A stretch of DNA of 64,000 bases from Rhodoplanes serenus (lineage in GTDB: Bacteria > Pseudomonadota > Alphaproteobacteria > Rhizobiales > Xanthobacteraceae): positions 104,333-168,332 of the forward strand of contig WNKV01000013.1 of assembly GCA_009720755.1 (NCBI GenBank), given 5' to 3'. A model generated the notes under the pieces. It had not been told where the DNA came from, did not search any database, and saw only the letters and a list, made by a program, of their open reading frames with translations. Below are positions 50,702 through 59,019 of the stretch, in pieces; within the stretch, counting starts at the first letter, position 1; each line of letters begins with the position of its first letter. The position numbers and the translations under genes were made by a program.

Positions 50702-53700
50702 TGCGCTACGCCGAGCTCGTCGCTGCCACCAACTTCTCGTTCCTGCGCGGCGCCTCGCATCCGCCCGACATGGTGCTGGCCGCCCTGCTGGCCGGCCAGT
50801 GCGGGCTCGGCATCGCCGACCGCAACTCGGTCGCCGGGGTGGTGCGCGCCCATGCGGCGCTGCGCGACATCCGCGAGGGCGGGCTTGTCGCTCCCGCCAA
50901 GGTGCGCGAAGGCTCCGGCCCCGGCGAATATGCCTGGCGCGACCACCCGCGGGTCGGCGACCTCCCGTCGCCGGAGGCGTTGGCGGACCGCGCCCGCGAC
51001 TTCCGCCTGGCGGTCGGGGCTCGCCTGGTGTTTGCCGACGGCACCCCCGACATCGTCGCCCATGCGGCGACGCGGGCCGGCTGGGGCGGGCTCTGCCGCC
51101 TGCTCACGGTCGGCAACCGTCGCGCCCGCAAGGGCGAATGCCTGCTGCGCCTCGACGATCTCCTGGCTCACGCCGACGGCCTGCTGTTCGCGGTGCTGTC
51201 GGACCGCCGGACGGAGCCGCTGCCGCGGCTGCTCGGCCGCCTCTCCGACGGGGCGCCCGGCGCCGTCTGGCTCGCCGCCGCCCTGCACCGGCGCGGCGAC
51301 GACCGCCGCCGCCTCGCCCTGCTGCACCGGATCGCCGAGACCGCCGGGGTGCCGCTGCTCGCCGTCAACGACGTCCTCTATGCGACGCCCGACCAGCGCG
51401 ATCTCCAGGACCTCCTGGTCTGCATCCGCGAGGGCGTCACTATCATGGAGGCCGGCCGGCGGCTCGAGGCCAATGCCGAGCGCCACCTGAAACCCCCGCA
51501 CGAGATGGCCCGCCTGTTCCGTGATGCTCCCGAGGCGGTGGCCGAGACCGGCCGCTTTCTGGACCGCGCCGCCTTCTCGCTCGCCGACCTGCGCTACGAG
51601 TATCCGGACGAGCCGGTGCCGCCCGGCTGGGAGCCGCAGGCTTGGCTGGAGACGCTGACCTGGGACGGCGCCGCCGTCCGCTACCCGGATGGCGTGCCCG
51701 ACAAGGTCGTCCGGCTCTTGCGCGACGAGCTCGCCCTAATTGCGCAGCTCGATTATGCCCGCTATTTCCTCACCATCCACGATATCGTCCGCTTCGCCGA
51801 GGCGCGCGGCATCCTGTGCCAGGGGCGGGGATCGGCCGCCAACTCGGCGGTCTGCTACGTGCTGCGCATCACCGCGGTCGATCCGGCCGAGCACGATCTC
51901 CTGTTCGCCCGCTTCATCTCGGCCGAGCGGCGCGAGCCGCCCGACATCGACGTCGACTTCGAGCACGAGCGGCGCGAGGAGGTGATCCAGTACGTCTACG
52001 AGAAGTACGGCCGCCATCGCGCCGGCATCATCGCCACCGTGATCCACTACCGGCCGCGCAGCGCCGTGCGCGACGCCGGCAAGGCGCTCGGCCTCACCGA
52101 GGACGTCACCGCCCGGCTCGCCGCCGTGCAGTGGGGGAGCTGGGGCAGCGACATCGGCGATGCCCGGGTGCGCCAGGCGGGGCTCGACCCCGACAATCCG
52201 ATCATCCGCCGCGCCGTCGGCTTCGCCATCCGGCTGCTGTCGTTCCCGCGCCATCTCTCCCAGCATGTCGGCGGCTTCGTGCTGGCGCGCGGCCGCCTCG
52301 ACGACATCGTGCCGATCGGCAACGCCGCGATGCCGGACCGCACCTTCGTCGAGTGGGACAAGGACGACGTCGACGCGCTCGGCCTGATGAAGGTCGACGT
52401 CCTGGCGCTCGGCATGCTCACCTGCATTCGCAAGAGCCTGGATCTGATGCGGGCGCACGGGATCGCCGACCACGGCCTCGCCGACATCCCGAAGGAGGAC
52501 CCGGCCGTCTACGACATGCTGTGCCGCGGCGACTCCATCGGCGTCTTCCAGGTGGAGAGCCGCGCCCAGATCAACATGCTGCCGCGGCTGAGGCCGCGCC
52601 GCTTCTACGATCTCGTCATCCAGGTGGCGATCGTGCGCCCCGGCCCGATCCAGGGCGACATGGTGCATCCCTATCTGCGCCGGCGCGCCGGGGTCGAGCC
52701 GGTGGCGTTCCCGTCGCCGGCGCCGCCGCACGATCCCGACGAGCTGCGCCATGTGCTCGGCAGCACGCTCGGCGTGCCGCTGTTCCAGGAGCAGGCGATG
52801 AAGCTCGCCATGGTGGCGGCGGAGTTCTCGGACGTCGAGGCCAACCAGCTCCGCCGCGCCATGGCGACGTTCCGCCATGTCGGCACCATCGGCCGCTTCG
52901 AGACCTTGATGGTGGAGCGCATGGTGGCGCGCGGCTACGACCGCGGCTTCGCGCAGCGCTGCTTCGAGCAGATCAAGGGGTTCGGCTCCTACGGCTTCCC
53001 GGAGAGCCACGCCGCCTCCTTCGCCAAGCTGGTCTACGTCTCATCGTGGATCAAGTGCCACCACCCGGCGGTGTTCGCCTGCGCGCTGCTGAACGCGCAG
53101 CCGATGGGCTTCTACGCGCCCGCCCAAATCGTCCGCGACGCTCGCGAGCACGGCGTGCCGGTCGAGCCCGTCGATGTCGGACACAGCGACTGGGACAACA
53201 CCCTGGAGCGGACCGCCACGGGCGCGCTCGCCCTGCGGCTCGGCTTCCGCCAGGCGGACGGCATCCACGAGGCGGAGGCCCGCCGCCTGATGGCGGCGCG
53301 CGGGGCCGGGTTCGGCTCGATCGAGGCGCTGGCGGCGCGCTCCGGCCTGCACGGCCGGCCGCTGCGGGCGCTCGCCGACGCCGATGCGTTCCGCTCCCTG
53401 GGGCTCGACCGCCGCGCCGCGCTGTGGGCGGTGCACCGGCTGCCCGACGACGAACCGCTGCCGCTGTTCGCGGCCGCCCGCGCCGCCGAGCTGGCGGCGG
53501 AGCCGGACGCTGCGCTGCCCGCGATGGGGCTCGCCGAGCACGTCGCCGCCGACTACCAGACGGTGCGCCTGTCGCTGAAGGGCCACCCGATGGGGATGCT
53601 GCGCGACGTCTTCGCGGCCGAAGGCGTCCTCACCGCCCGCGAGGTGAGCGCGAAGCCCGACGGCGCCGCCGCCCGCACCGCCGGGGTGGTGCTGGTGCGC

Positions 53701-54042
53701 CAGCGGCCCGGCAACGGCAATGCCCTGTTCGTCACCCTCGAAGACGAGACCGGCATCGTCAATCTGGTGCTGTGGGCGCGGCTGTTCGAGCGGTTCCGCC
53801 GGGAGGTGATGGCGGCGCGGCTGATGGCGGTGGAGGGGCGGGTGCAGAAGAGCCCGGAAGGGGTGGTGCACCTGATGGCCGAACGCATTGTCGACCGCAG
53901 CGCCGAGCTGGCGCGGCTCTCGGAGGCCCACCATCCGGAGGTGACGCTGTCGCGCGCCGACGAGTTGGTGCGGCCCCAGCATCCGCGCGGCCGTCACCCC
54001 CGCGATGTCCGCATCCTGCCGAAATCGCGGGATTTCCATTGA
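50701..54042 (+). CDS. dnaE2: Error-prone DNA polymerase DnaE2
   Basis: The 1113-residue C-family polymerase has an N-terminal PHP domain (MRYAELVAATNFSFLRGASH, then GIADRNSVAGVVRAHAALRD), shorter than in replicative DnaE. The catalytic palm shows GILCQGRGSAANSAVCYVL, PPDIDVDFEHERREEVIQY and VDALGLMKVDVLALGML. A helix-hairpin-helix (FGSYGFPESHAASFAKLVYV) and an OB domain near 1000-1060 follow. It performs mutagenic translesion synthesis with ImuA and ImuB after SOS induction. Start ATG 50701 is coupled to the imuB stop. Confidence 0.95.
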   Translation: MRYAELVAATNFSFLRGASHPPDMVLAALLAGQCGLGIADRNSVAGVVRAHAALRDIREGGLVAPAKVREGSGPGEYAWRDHPRVGDLPSPEALADRARDFRLAVGARLVFADGTPDIVAHAATRAGWGGLCRLLTVGNRRARKGECLLRLDDLLAHADGLLFAVLSDRRTEPLPRLLGRLSDGAPGAVWLAAALHRRGDDRRRLALLHRIAETAGVPLLAVNDVLYATPDQRDLQDLLVCIREGVTIMEAGRRLEANAERHLKPPHEMARLFRDAPEAVAETGRFLDRAAFSLADLRYEYPDEPVPPGWEPQAWLETLTWDGAAVRYPDGVPDKVVRLLRDELALIAQLDYARYFLTIHDIVRFAEARGILCQGRGSAANSAVCYVLRITAVDPAEHDLLFARFISAERREPPDIDVDFEHERREEVIQYVYEKYGRHRAGIIATVIHYRPRSAVRDAGKALGLTEDVTARLAAVQWGSWGSDIGDARVRQAGLDPDNPIIRRAVGFAIRLLSFPRHLSQHVGGFVLARGRLDDIVPIGNAAMPDRTFVEWDKDDVDALGLMKVDVLALGMLTCIRKSLDLMRAHGIADHGLADIPKEDPAVYDMLCRGDSIGVFQVESRAQINMLPRLRPRRFYDLVIQVAIVRPGPIQGDMVHPYLRRRAGVEPVAFPSPAPPHDPDELRHVLGSTLGVPLFQEQAMKLAMVAAEFSDVEANQLRRAMATFRHVGTIGRFETLMVERMVARGYDRGFAQRCFEQIKGFGSYGFPESHAASFAKLVYVSSWIKCHHPAVFACALLNAQPMGFYAPAQIVRDAREHGVPVEPVDVGHSDWDNTLERTATGALALRLGFRQADGIHEAEARRLMAARGAGFGSIEALAARSGLHGRPLRALADADAFRSLGLDRRAALWAVHRLPDDEPLPLFAAARAAELAAEPDAALPAMGLAEHVAADYQTVRLSLKGHPMGMLRDVFAAEGVLTAREVSAKPDGAAARTAGVVLVRQRPGNGNALFVTLEDETGIVNLVLWARLFERFRREVMAARLMAVEGRVQKSPEGVVHLMAERIVDRSAELARLSEAHHPEVTLSRADELVRPQHPRGRHPRDVRILPKSRDFH

Positions 54043-54101
54043 GGCACCCGGCCCGCGAGGCCGCCGCCGGAGACCCGGCCCGATGCCGGGCAGTCCATCA
54101 C

Positions 54102-54130
54102 TTGCCGTTTGGCAATAAGATGCTTATTCT
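54102..54130 (+). promoter_or_regulatory. Promoter with overlapping palindrome for the Xre/RES operon
   Basis: TTGCCG (54102-54107) and TATTCT (54125-54130) are 17 bases apart. Between them, AATAAG-ATG-CTTATT (54114-54128) is a perfect inverted repeat overlapping the -10 element, a likely operator for the antitoxin. The leader to ATG 54230 is about 90 bases and contains a 24-codon open frame (54137-54211) of unknown meaning. Confidence 0.6.
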
Positions 54131-54229
54131 AACGCCATGTGGCGTACGACTAAAAGCCCGGAGCATGGCATCCCGGAGATCGTGGTGCCGCGTCACGCAT
54201 CGCGACCGTGAGACCTTCGAGGGAGACGA

Positions 54230-54640
54230 ATGGCTCAGCTCATCCGGATCGACACCGCGGCGCCGCCTTTCGCGCCGGCGCCGATCACTGACGCGGAGGC
54301 GGCGGCGATGTTCCGGGCGGCGCTGAACCTGTTCCGCCTGTGGGGCGTCACCGACGACCAGGCCGCCATGCTGCTCGACCTGCCGCGCCGCACCTTCGCG
54401 CGCTGGAAGGCGGGGGCGATCGGCCGCATCGGCCGTGACGGCAAGGCGCGCCTCTCCAACCTCATGGGCATCCACAAGGCGCTGCGCCTGGTGTTCCGCG
54501 ATCCGTCGCGTGGCTACGCCTGGATCAAGGCGCAGAACGACGCCTTCGCGGGCCGCTCGGCGCTCGACGTGATGCTGGGGGGCGAGCTCACCGATCTGAT
54601 GCGGGTGCGCCGCTATCTCGATGCGGAGCGCGGCTGGTGA
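54230..54640 (+). CDS. Xre/MbcA/ParS-type (DUF2384) antitoxin
   Basis: The 136-residue protein has the Xre-like plus DUF2384 pattern: AALNLFRLWGVTDDQAAMLL, DLPRRTFARWKAGAIGRIGR (helix-turn-helix) and LSNLMGIHKALRLVFRDPSR. It closes with FAGRSALDVMLGGELTDLMR and VRRYLDAERGW. ATG 54230 is preceded by GGGAGAC. It neutralises the RES toxin encoded directly downstream (4-bp overlap, GTGA) and should repress the promoter at 54102-54130. Family assignment is clear. Confidence 0.9.
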   Translation: MAQLIRIDTAAPPFAPAPITDAEAAAMFRAALNLFRLWGVTDDQAAMLLDLPRRTFARWKAGAIGRIGRDGKARLSNLMGIHKALRLVFRDPSRGYAWIKAQNDAFAGRSALDVMLGGELTDLMRVRRYLDAERGW

Positions 54641-55434
54641 CCGAGCCCGCGGGGCCACCCGGCGCGCCATCCGCCGGCGTGCCGGTCACCGTGCCGGTCG
54701 CTCGGATCCGCTGGACGGCGGCCCGGCGCATCATTCGCAGCCTGTATCCGACCGTCGACCTGTTTGAGGATATCGCCGACCCGGCCGACTGGCCGCTGCT
54801 GATCGCCGCCGAGCAGAAGACCAATCCGCGGCTGGTGGAGAGCATCGGGGCGTTCGACCGGGTACCGCCGCGGCGGCGGGTCGCCGGCCCGGGGGCGACC
54901 TTCCTGATGGCGCCGTTCATCCATGCGAGCCTCGACCGGCCGAGCCGCTTCGACGATGGCCGCGCCGGCGTCCTCTACGTCGCCGACCGCTTCGAGACGG
55001 CCCTCATGGAGACCATGCATCACCATGCCCGCTTCATGGCCCGCACCCGCGAGCCGCCGGGCTGGACGTCGCAGTTCCGCGAGCTGGTGATGGATGTCGA
55101 CGCGACGCTGCACGACCTGCGGGGCGACGACCCGGGGTTCGCGCCGGCGCTCGATCCCGACCGCTACCAGGCCGCCCAGGCGCTGGGCCGGGCGTTGCGG
55201 ACGGCCGGCTCGGACGGTGTGGTCTATCCGAGCCGGCGCGACCCCGAGGGCCTCTGCGCCGGGCTGTTCTACCCGGACCTCGCCCGCAACCTCGTCCAGG
55301 GCCGTCATCTCGATTATCACTGGGATGGCACTCGCGTGGACCTCTATCGCGTGGCCGGCCGCATTCCCGGCAGCGACCCGTCCGGCAGTGCCCCGCCCGG
55401 CGGTGGCCAAGTGTTTCGGGTGACGGTTCGGTGA
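54637..55434 (+). CDS. RES-domain toxin
   Basis: The 265-residue protein starts at GTG 54637, overlapping the antitoxin stop. The RES domain is seen from about residue 80: GPGATFLMAPFIHASLDRPS RFDDGRAGVLYVADRFETAL METMHHH, then LRTAGSDGVVYPSRRDPEGL and CAGLFYPDL. Characterised RES toxins (Res, MbcT) degrade NAD+ or, for ParT, ADP-ribosylate a metabolic enzyme. At 265 residues it has a longer N-terminus than most. Together with the DUF2384 antitoxin it forms a type II pair beside the SOS operon. Confidence 0.9.
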   Translation: MTEPAGPPGAPSAGVPVTVPVARIRWTAARRIIRSLYPTVDLFEDIADPADWPLLIAAEQKTNPRLVESIGAFDRVPPRRRVAGPGATFLMAPFIHASLDRPSRFDDGRAGVLYVADRFETALMETMHHHARFMARTREPPGWTSQFRELVMDVDATLHDLRGDDPGFAPALDPDRYQAAQALGRALRTAGSDGVVYPSRRDPEGLCAGLFYPDLARNLVQGRHLDYHWDGTRVDLYRVAGRIPGSDPSGSAPPGGGQVFRVTVR

Positions 55435-55689
55435 AGCGGGAGTGGCTCCCGGAGAAACGGGAGCGCCTCCCTATGGGACGGACACCTGCGGCGCAGCCGA
55501 AGGGACAGCCCGGCCCGATCTCTTGAAGGGCGACTATGCGGGGGCGGCAACGATTCTCGCATCCGGCCGCACCGTGCCAAATCGCAACGAAGCCCGGCAC
55601 AACGGCGCATGCTCTTTTACAGGCCGTAGTCGGCCCGAGCAGGGGACCTCGTCGCGCCGGTGACCTCTCGGTGCAATTAGGCCGGCGGA

Positions 55690-55724
55690 AATAAAGGGCC
55701 CCGGTGCGACTGCGCACCGGGGCC
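55690..55724 (-). terminator. Minus-strand terminator hairpin with no assigned gene
   Basis: A perfect 12-bp stem (55697-55708 with 55713-55724) with an ACTG loop is followed on the minus strand by CTTTATTT. The plus-strand side lacks a T run. No minus-strand gene ends here, so it may terminate a small RNA from 55725-55880. Confidence 0.6.
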
Positions 55725-55888
55725 GGGCATCGGACGCTCTCCCGAGGCTGCGTCCGGAGCATCAGCGTGTATGATGGTGACATAAGCGGAATTAGCAGAA
55801 TTCCGCATGCGGCGAGAGTGTCGCGTGAATTTGATGCGCGGCCGAGCCCGGCCATCTCCCGGATGCCGAGGGGAGCCCTCTAGGAACG

Positions 55889-55916
55889 CAAAAGGCCCGC
55901 CTGGGCGGGCCTTTTG
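55889..55916. terminator. Bidirectional rho-independent terminator downstream of tRNA-Asn
   Basis: A perfect 12-bp stem CAAAAGGCCCGC/GCGGGCCTTTTG (55889-55900, 55905-55916) with a CTGG loop has A-run and T-run flanks, so it works in both directions. It lies 61 bp beyond the 3' end of the minus-strand tRNA-Asn. Confidence 0.85.
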
Positions 55917-55977
55917 TGAAGCGGCGTTGATGTGCGCAGTCACGCGACCGCGAAACGGTCTCGCAGCCAGAGCCGAG

Positions 55978-56052
55978 TGGCTCCCCGGGCCGGATTCGAA
56001 CCAGCGACCAACCGGTTAACAGCCGGTTGCTCTACCGCTGAGCTACCGGGGA
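55978..56052 (-). tRNA. tRNA-Asn (GTT)
   Basis: On the minus strand the acceptor TCCCCGG pairs with CCGGGGA. The D arm is GCTCAGCGGTAGAGC, and the anticodon loop CTGTTAA (anticodon GTT) sits on stem ACCGG/CCGGT. The T arm includes GCTGG-TTCGAAT-CCGGC and the CCA is encoded. Its 3' end faces the dnaE2 region, and the last 21 bases are duplicated at 47912-47932. Confidence 0.96.
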
Positions 56053-56198
56053 ACACCGCCTCACGGCTCAGGCTCGTGGCGTATACATAACCCGCGCCGG
56101 GTTGCCAAGTCGAATTCGGCCGGCGGCCGAGCACCGGCCCCGCGCGCCTGGCCCCCTCGTGTCCCCATCGAGCGATCGCGGCCGCACCGGCCCAAAGG

Positions 56199-56222
56199 AA
56201 AAGCGGCCGGAAGGCCGGCCGC
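56199..56222 (-). terminator. Rho-independent terminator of the DUF1127 gene
   Basis: GCGGCCGG (56203-56210) pairs with CCGGCCGC (56215-56222) around AAGG, and TTTTCC follows on the minus strand. It is 66 bp beyond the DUF1127 stop. Confidence 0.8.
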
Positions 56223-56288
56223 TCGAGGTGTGTCGGGTTCTGACGTTGCGTGCTGGGCGCGTCCGCGGCGGACGCGGTCGGCCCGATC

Positions 56289-56492
56289 TCAGCGCTTCCA
56301 GCCCTGCACGGTGACGCGCGGCAGATCCTCGCGCGACAGGCCGAGAGCGGCCAGCTCGCGGTCGGACTTCACGGAGAGCGTACGATAGCGGGAGGCGAGC
56401 TCCAGCCCTTCGCGCACCGCCGCCGCGACATGGCGCAGGAACGTGAAGGCACCCCGCCGGGCGGTATGCTCGGCGGACAAACTGACGGACAT
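56289..56492 (-). CDS. DUF1127 domain-containing small protein
   Basis: The 67-residue protein starts at ATG 56492 with AGAGG upstream. Its C-terminal half is the DUF1127 (YjiS-like) motif, SVKSDRELAALGLSREDLPR. DUF1127 proteins are small, Arg-rich, and in several Alphaproteobacteria affect RNA turnover and stress or phosphate physiology. It has its own terminator and no operon partners. Confidence 0.88.
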   Translation of the reverse strand: MSVSLSAEHTARRGAFTFLRHVAAAVREGLELASRYRTLSVKSDRELAALGLSREDLPRVTVQGWKR

Positions 56493-56662
56493 GGTCGATA
56501 ACCTCTGGATATGCTTTCTACGTGCCTGGATATAGATCGCGGCCGAGCACCCACCAGAGGCTTTGCTGCATGGCGGCATTGCCGGGGCCGTGGTCCGGCG
56601 AGCCGCGGCCGTCGCGCCTCCGGGTCAGGGCTGCGGCCCCGGGACGGCCCAAAGGCGACATC

Positions 56663-56698
56663 CAAAAAAGAGAAGCCCCGGCGCACGGCCGGGGCTTC
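56663..56698 (-). terminator. Strong rho-independent terminator of the outer-membrane protein gene
   Basis: GAAGCCCCGGC (56672-56682) pairs with GCCGGGGCTTC (56688-56698), and TCTTTTTTGG follows on the minus strand. It lies about 50 bp after the gene's stop codon. Confidence 0.9.
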
Positions 56699-56747
56699 GA
56701 CGAGGGAGCGTCGTGCGGGCTGGCGACGGCCAGCCGAATCGGTCGGC

Positions 56748-57548
56748 TCAGTAACGCGCCATCACCGGGGCGCCGCCGCCGATCGGGAAGCGGTAGTTGG
56801 CGCCGATGCGGGCGATGTGGTCGGTGAAGCGCGACTCGAGCGCGAGCGCCGGGGTGCCCAGGAACGCCACCGAGGCTTCCTCGCGGCCGAGGTCGAGATA
56901 CAGGTACTCGGCCTTGATGCTCCAGTTCGGCGCCATCGCCCATTCCATGCCGCCGCCGACCGTCCAGCCGAAGCGGGTGTTCTTGGTGTCCAGCGAGGCG
57001 ACCGGGAAGCCGCCGACGCCGAGGTCGTAGGTGGAGCGGACCTGGCCGTAGGCGGCGCCGCCGGTCACGTAGAACAGCATCTGGTTGTTCCAGGTGGTGA
57101 CGCCGAGGCGGCTGCGCGACGTGCCGAACCAGCGCAGCTCGTGGTTGGCCGCCAGGGTGGGGCCGACCGGGCCGCCCGGAATGCCGAGGCCGAGCGAGTA
57201 GAGCGTGTCGCCCTCCTGGCCGGAGAACTGGATGTCGTTCTCGATGCCGAGCACGAACTGGCCGACCTGCCAGTTGAAGCCGCCCTGCACGCCGCCGAAC
57301 ACGCCGTCGACGTCCTGGCGCTCCTCGGCGCCAAAGCCGAGTCCACCGAAGCCGGCGTTGAACTCGGTGCGCTGGCGGCCCCAACCATAGCCGACGTTGA
57401 CGCCGAAATAGGAGCCGGTCCAGCTGAAGGCGGGAACCGGCGCGAGCGGCGGGGCCTTCACCGGCATCCGGGCCGCCATGTCGGCCGCGAGGGCCGGGCC
57501 GGTGACCAGCGAGGCCAGAAGGGCGGCAGTGCCGAGGGTGAGCTTCAT
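56748..57548 (-). CDS. Outer-membrane beta-barrel protein (Omp31/Opa-like porin family)
   Basis: I chose ATG 57548 since AGGGG is spaced 6 bases from it; an ATG two codons earlier is too close. The 266-residue protein has a signal peptide (MKLTLGTAALLASLVTGPAL AAD) and the Omp31-like start FSWTGSYFGVNVGYGWGRQR. Alternating strands follow, with FGGVQGGFNWQVGQFVLGIE, NQMLFYVTGGAAYGQVRSTY, RFGWTVGGGMEWAMAPNWSI and a C-terminal DHIARIGANYRF. It should form an eight-stranded barrel in the outer membrane. Such proteins are abundant in Hyphomicrobiales; pore or structural function is unproven. Confidence 0.92.
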   Translation of the reverse strand: MKLTLGTAALLASLVTGPALAADMAARMPVKAPPLAPVPAFSWTGSYFGVNVGYGWGRQRTEFNAGFGGLGFGAEERQDVDGVFGGVQGGFNWQVGQFVLGIENDIQFSGQEGDTLYSLGLGIPGGPVGPTLAANHELRWFGTSRSRLGVTTWNNQMLFYVTGGAAYGQVRSTYDLGVGGFPVASLDTKNTRFGWTVGGGMEWAMAPNWSIKAEYLYLDLGREEASVAFLGTPALALESRFTDHIARIGANYRFPIGGGAPVMARY

Positions 57549-58026
57549 AACCATCCCCTATGTTTCATCTCAATTCAAAATCACAATCATGAAGTGCCAC
57601 AGTGTGCTGCTTATGGCTGTAGCGGACGGGCAACACTCTTAAGAGGAGCGAATTAGGTGGCTAAGTACAACACCTTAGCCGCGCCACATTTGCAAGAATT
57701 GGCAGTTCTGGAGGTAATGGGTGGCCGCCAGAAGCGCTGGTGGTGCTGGGTCAGGTCACCACAGCACGGGGCCTGAGCGGCCAGCGCCCGCGGAGCTTCT
57801 CGGACCATCGTTCCGGGTGGGAAGCCATGGCCGGCGTATGCGGGGCGGCGCGGCGTCTCTTCCTCGCTGTTCGGCGGTCCGCGAGAGTCGAGGTCGGTCA
57901 GCCGGTCGCGACCGGACACGAATCGGCAATGGGGCCGGAGACGACCCACAGCAAAGAGCCTGAACCGAACGGCCTGAAACGGCAGGCTTGAGAAGGGTTC
58001 GAGACGACAGATTTGAGAGGAGAGAG
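57549..58026. other. 478-bp region between the outer-membrane protein gene and tRNA-Cys
   Basis: The part next to the gene (57555-57690) is A/T-rich and must hold its promoter and leader, although I cannot pick a clear -35/-10 pair. The rest is GC-rich and holds nothing I can support; small open frames on both strands lack start signals. Confidence 0.4.
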
Positions 58027-58100
58027 TGGAGGCCACGGCCGGAATTGAACCGGCGTAAACGGTTTTGCAGACCGCTGCGTAACCACTCCGCCACGTGGCC
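58027..58100 (-). tRNA. tRNA-Cys (GCA)
   Basis: Minus strand: acceptor GGCCACG pairs with CGTGGCC. The anticodon loop CTGCAAA gives GCA, the T arm reads CCGG-TTCAATT-CCGG, and the discriminator T with encoded CCA is present. The length of 74 bases is normal for tRNA-Cys. I found no copy of its 3' end elsewhere in the window. Confidence 0.96.
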
Positions 58101-58421
58101 TTGGTCGCCCCGGCGGGCCGGAGTCGACGCGGCATGTTTACCCCTGCGGCCGCCGAACATGCAACCGCAATCACCACGGTCCGGCCCGGCGCATCGTCGC
58201 TGGCCGGCCGCGAGAGCGGCACGCGACATCGCGCGGCGACGAGCCCCGAGGGCGCACCCTTGACCGTGTCGACGGGCACGGGCCACACTTTGCCGGCTCC
58301 GGACACGGCCGACCTGCCGCCGCGCCTCCACACAAGGCGCCGCACGGTCGAGACGCCGCGCCAGGCCCACATGGTGCCCGGCCCCGGACGCCGGAGCAGC
58401 CGCGAGCCCGAGGGAGACGCC
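58101..58421 (+). other. Upstream region of the molybdenum hydroxylase operon
   Basis: These 321 bases contain no supported gene. A GGGAGAC ribosome site lies just before the small-subunit ATG. I cannot identify a promoter; the stretch is uniformly GC-rich. Confidence 0.4.
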
Positions 58422-58922
58422 ATGCCTGTCGTGTCGATGACGGTGAACGGAAAGCCGGTGCGCGCCGAGGTCGAATCCCGCACCCTCCTGGTGCAGTTCC
58501 TGCGCGAGCATCTGCGCCTCACCGGCACCCATGTGGGCTGCGACACCTCGCAGTGCGGCGCCTGCGTGGTGCATCTCGACGGCGAGGCGGTGAAGAGCTG
58601 CGCGGTGCTGGCCGTCCAGGCCGACGGCGCCGAGGTGCTGACCATCGAGGGGGTGGCGCCGGGCGACACGCTGCATCCGATGCAGGAGGCGTTCCGCGAC
58701 AACCACGGCCTCCAGTGCGGCTACTGCACGCCCGGGATGATCATGACAGCGCTCGATCTCGTCCGCCGCAAGGGCCACGAGCTCGACGACCACACCATCC
58801 GCGAGGAGCTGGAAGGCAATCTCTGCCGCTGCACCGGCTACCACAATATCGTCAAGTCGATCGCGGCCGGCGCCCGCGCCATGGCGCCGGGTGGCGATCC
58901 GGCCCGCCAGGCGGCCGAGTAG
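58422..58922 (+). CDS. coxS: (2Fe-2S) small subunit of a CO-dehydrogenase-like molybdenum hydroxylase
   Basis: The 166-residue subunit carries both clusters of the xanthine oxidase family. The plant-ferredoxin type is in [22 protein letters not shown], and the second in [16 protein letters not shown] with [15 protein letters not shown]. It passes electrons from the molybdenum site to FAD. It starts the S-L-M gene order typical of form II enzymes. Substrate is defined by the large subunit and remains unknown. Confidence 0.92.
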   Translation: MPVVSMTVNGKPVRAEVESRTLLVQFLREHLRLTGTHVGCDTSQCGACVVHLDGEAVKSCAVLAVQADGAEVLTIEGVAPGDTLHPMQEAFRDNHGLQCGYCTPGMIMTALDLVRRKGHELDDHTIREELEGNLCRCTGYHNIVKSIAAGARAMAPGGDPARQAAE

Positions 58923-59019
58923 CCGACCCGGCCCGCTCTCGATGCGGCGCGCCGCCGCGGGGCGCCGCCACCGAAAAACGTCGTTCGACACCACGCCAGC
59001 CTTCGGGAGGACTGCGGGA

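Larger units (their letters stand above)
55435..55977. other. 543-bp gap between the RES gene and tRNA-Asn, with two strong hairpins
   Basis: No protein gene is supported. Two terminator-like hairpins (55697-55724 and 55889-55916) are listed separately. The first points to a minus-strand transcript that ends at about 55690 without an evident gene. The stretch 55765-55830 is A/T-richer than its surroundings and could hold a promoter. Confidence 0.45.

Noticed and set aside
51642..54326. An 894-codon open frame overlapping dnaE2 in another frame
   Set aside because: The dnaE2 frame has full family motifs; this frame is Arg/Gly-rich shadow sequence without domains.
57653..58702. A 349-codon minus-strand frame spanning tRNA-Cys
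   Set aside because: It runs through a tRNA gene and into coxS antisense, with no domains; not a gene.
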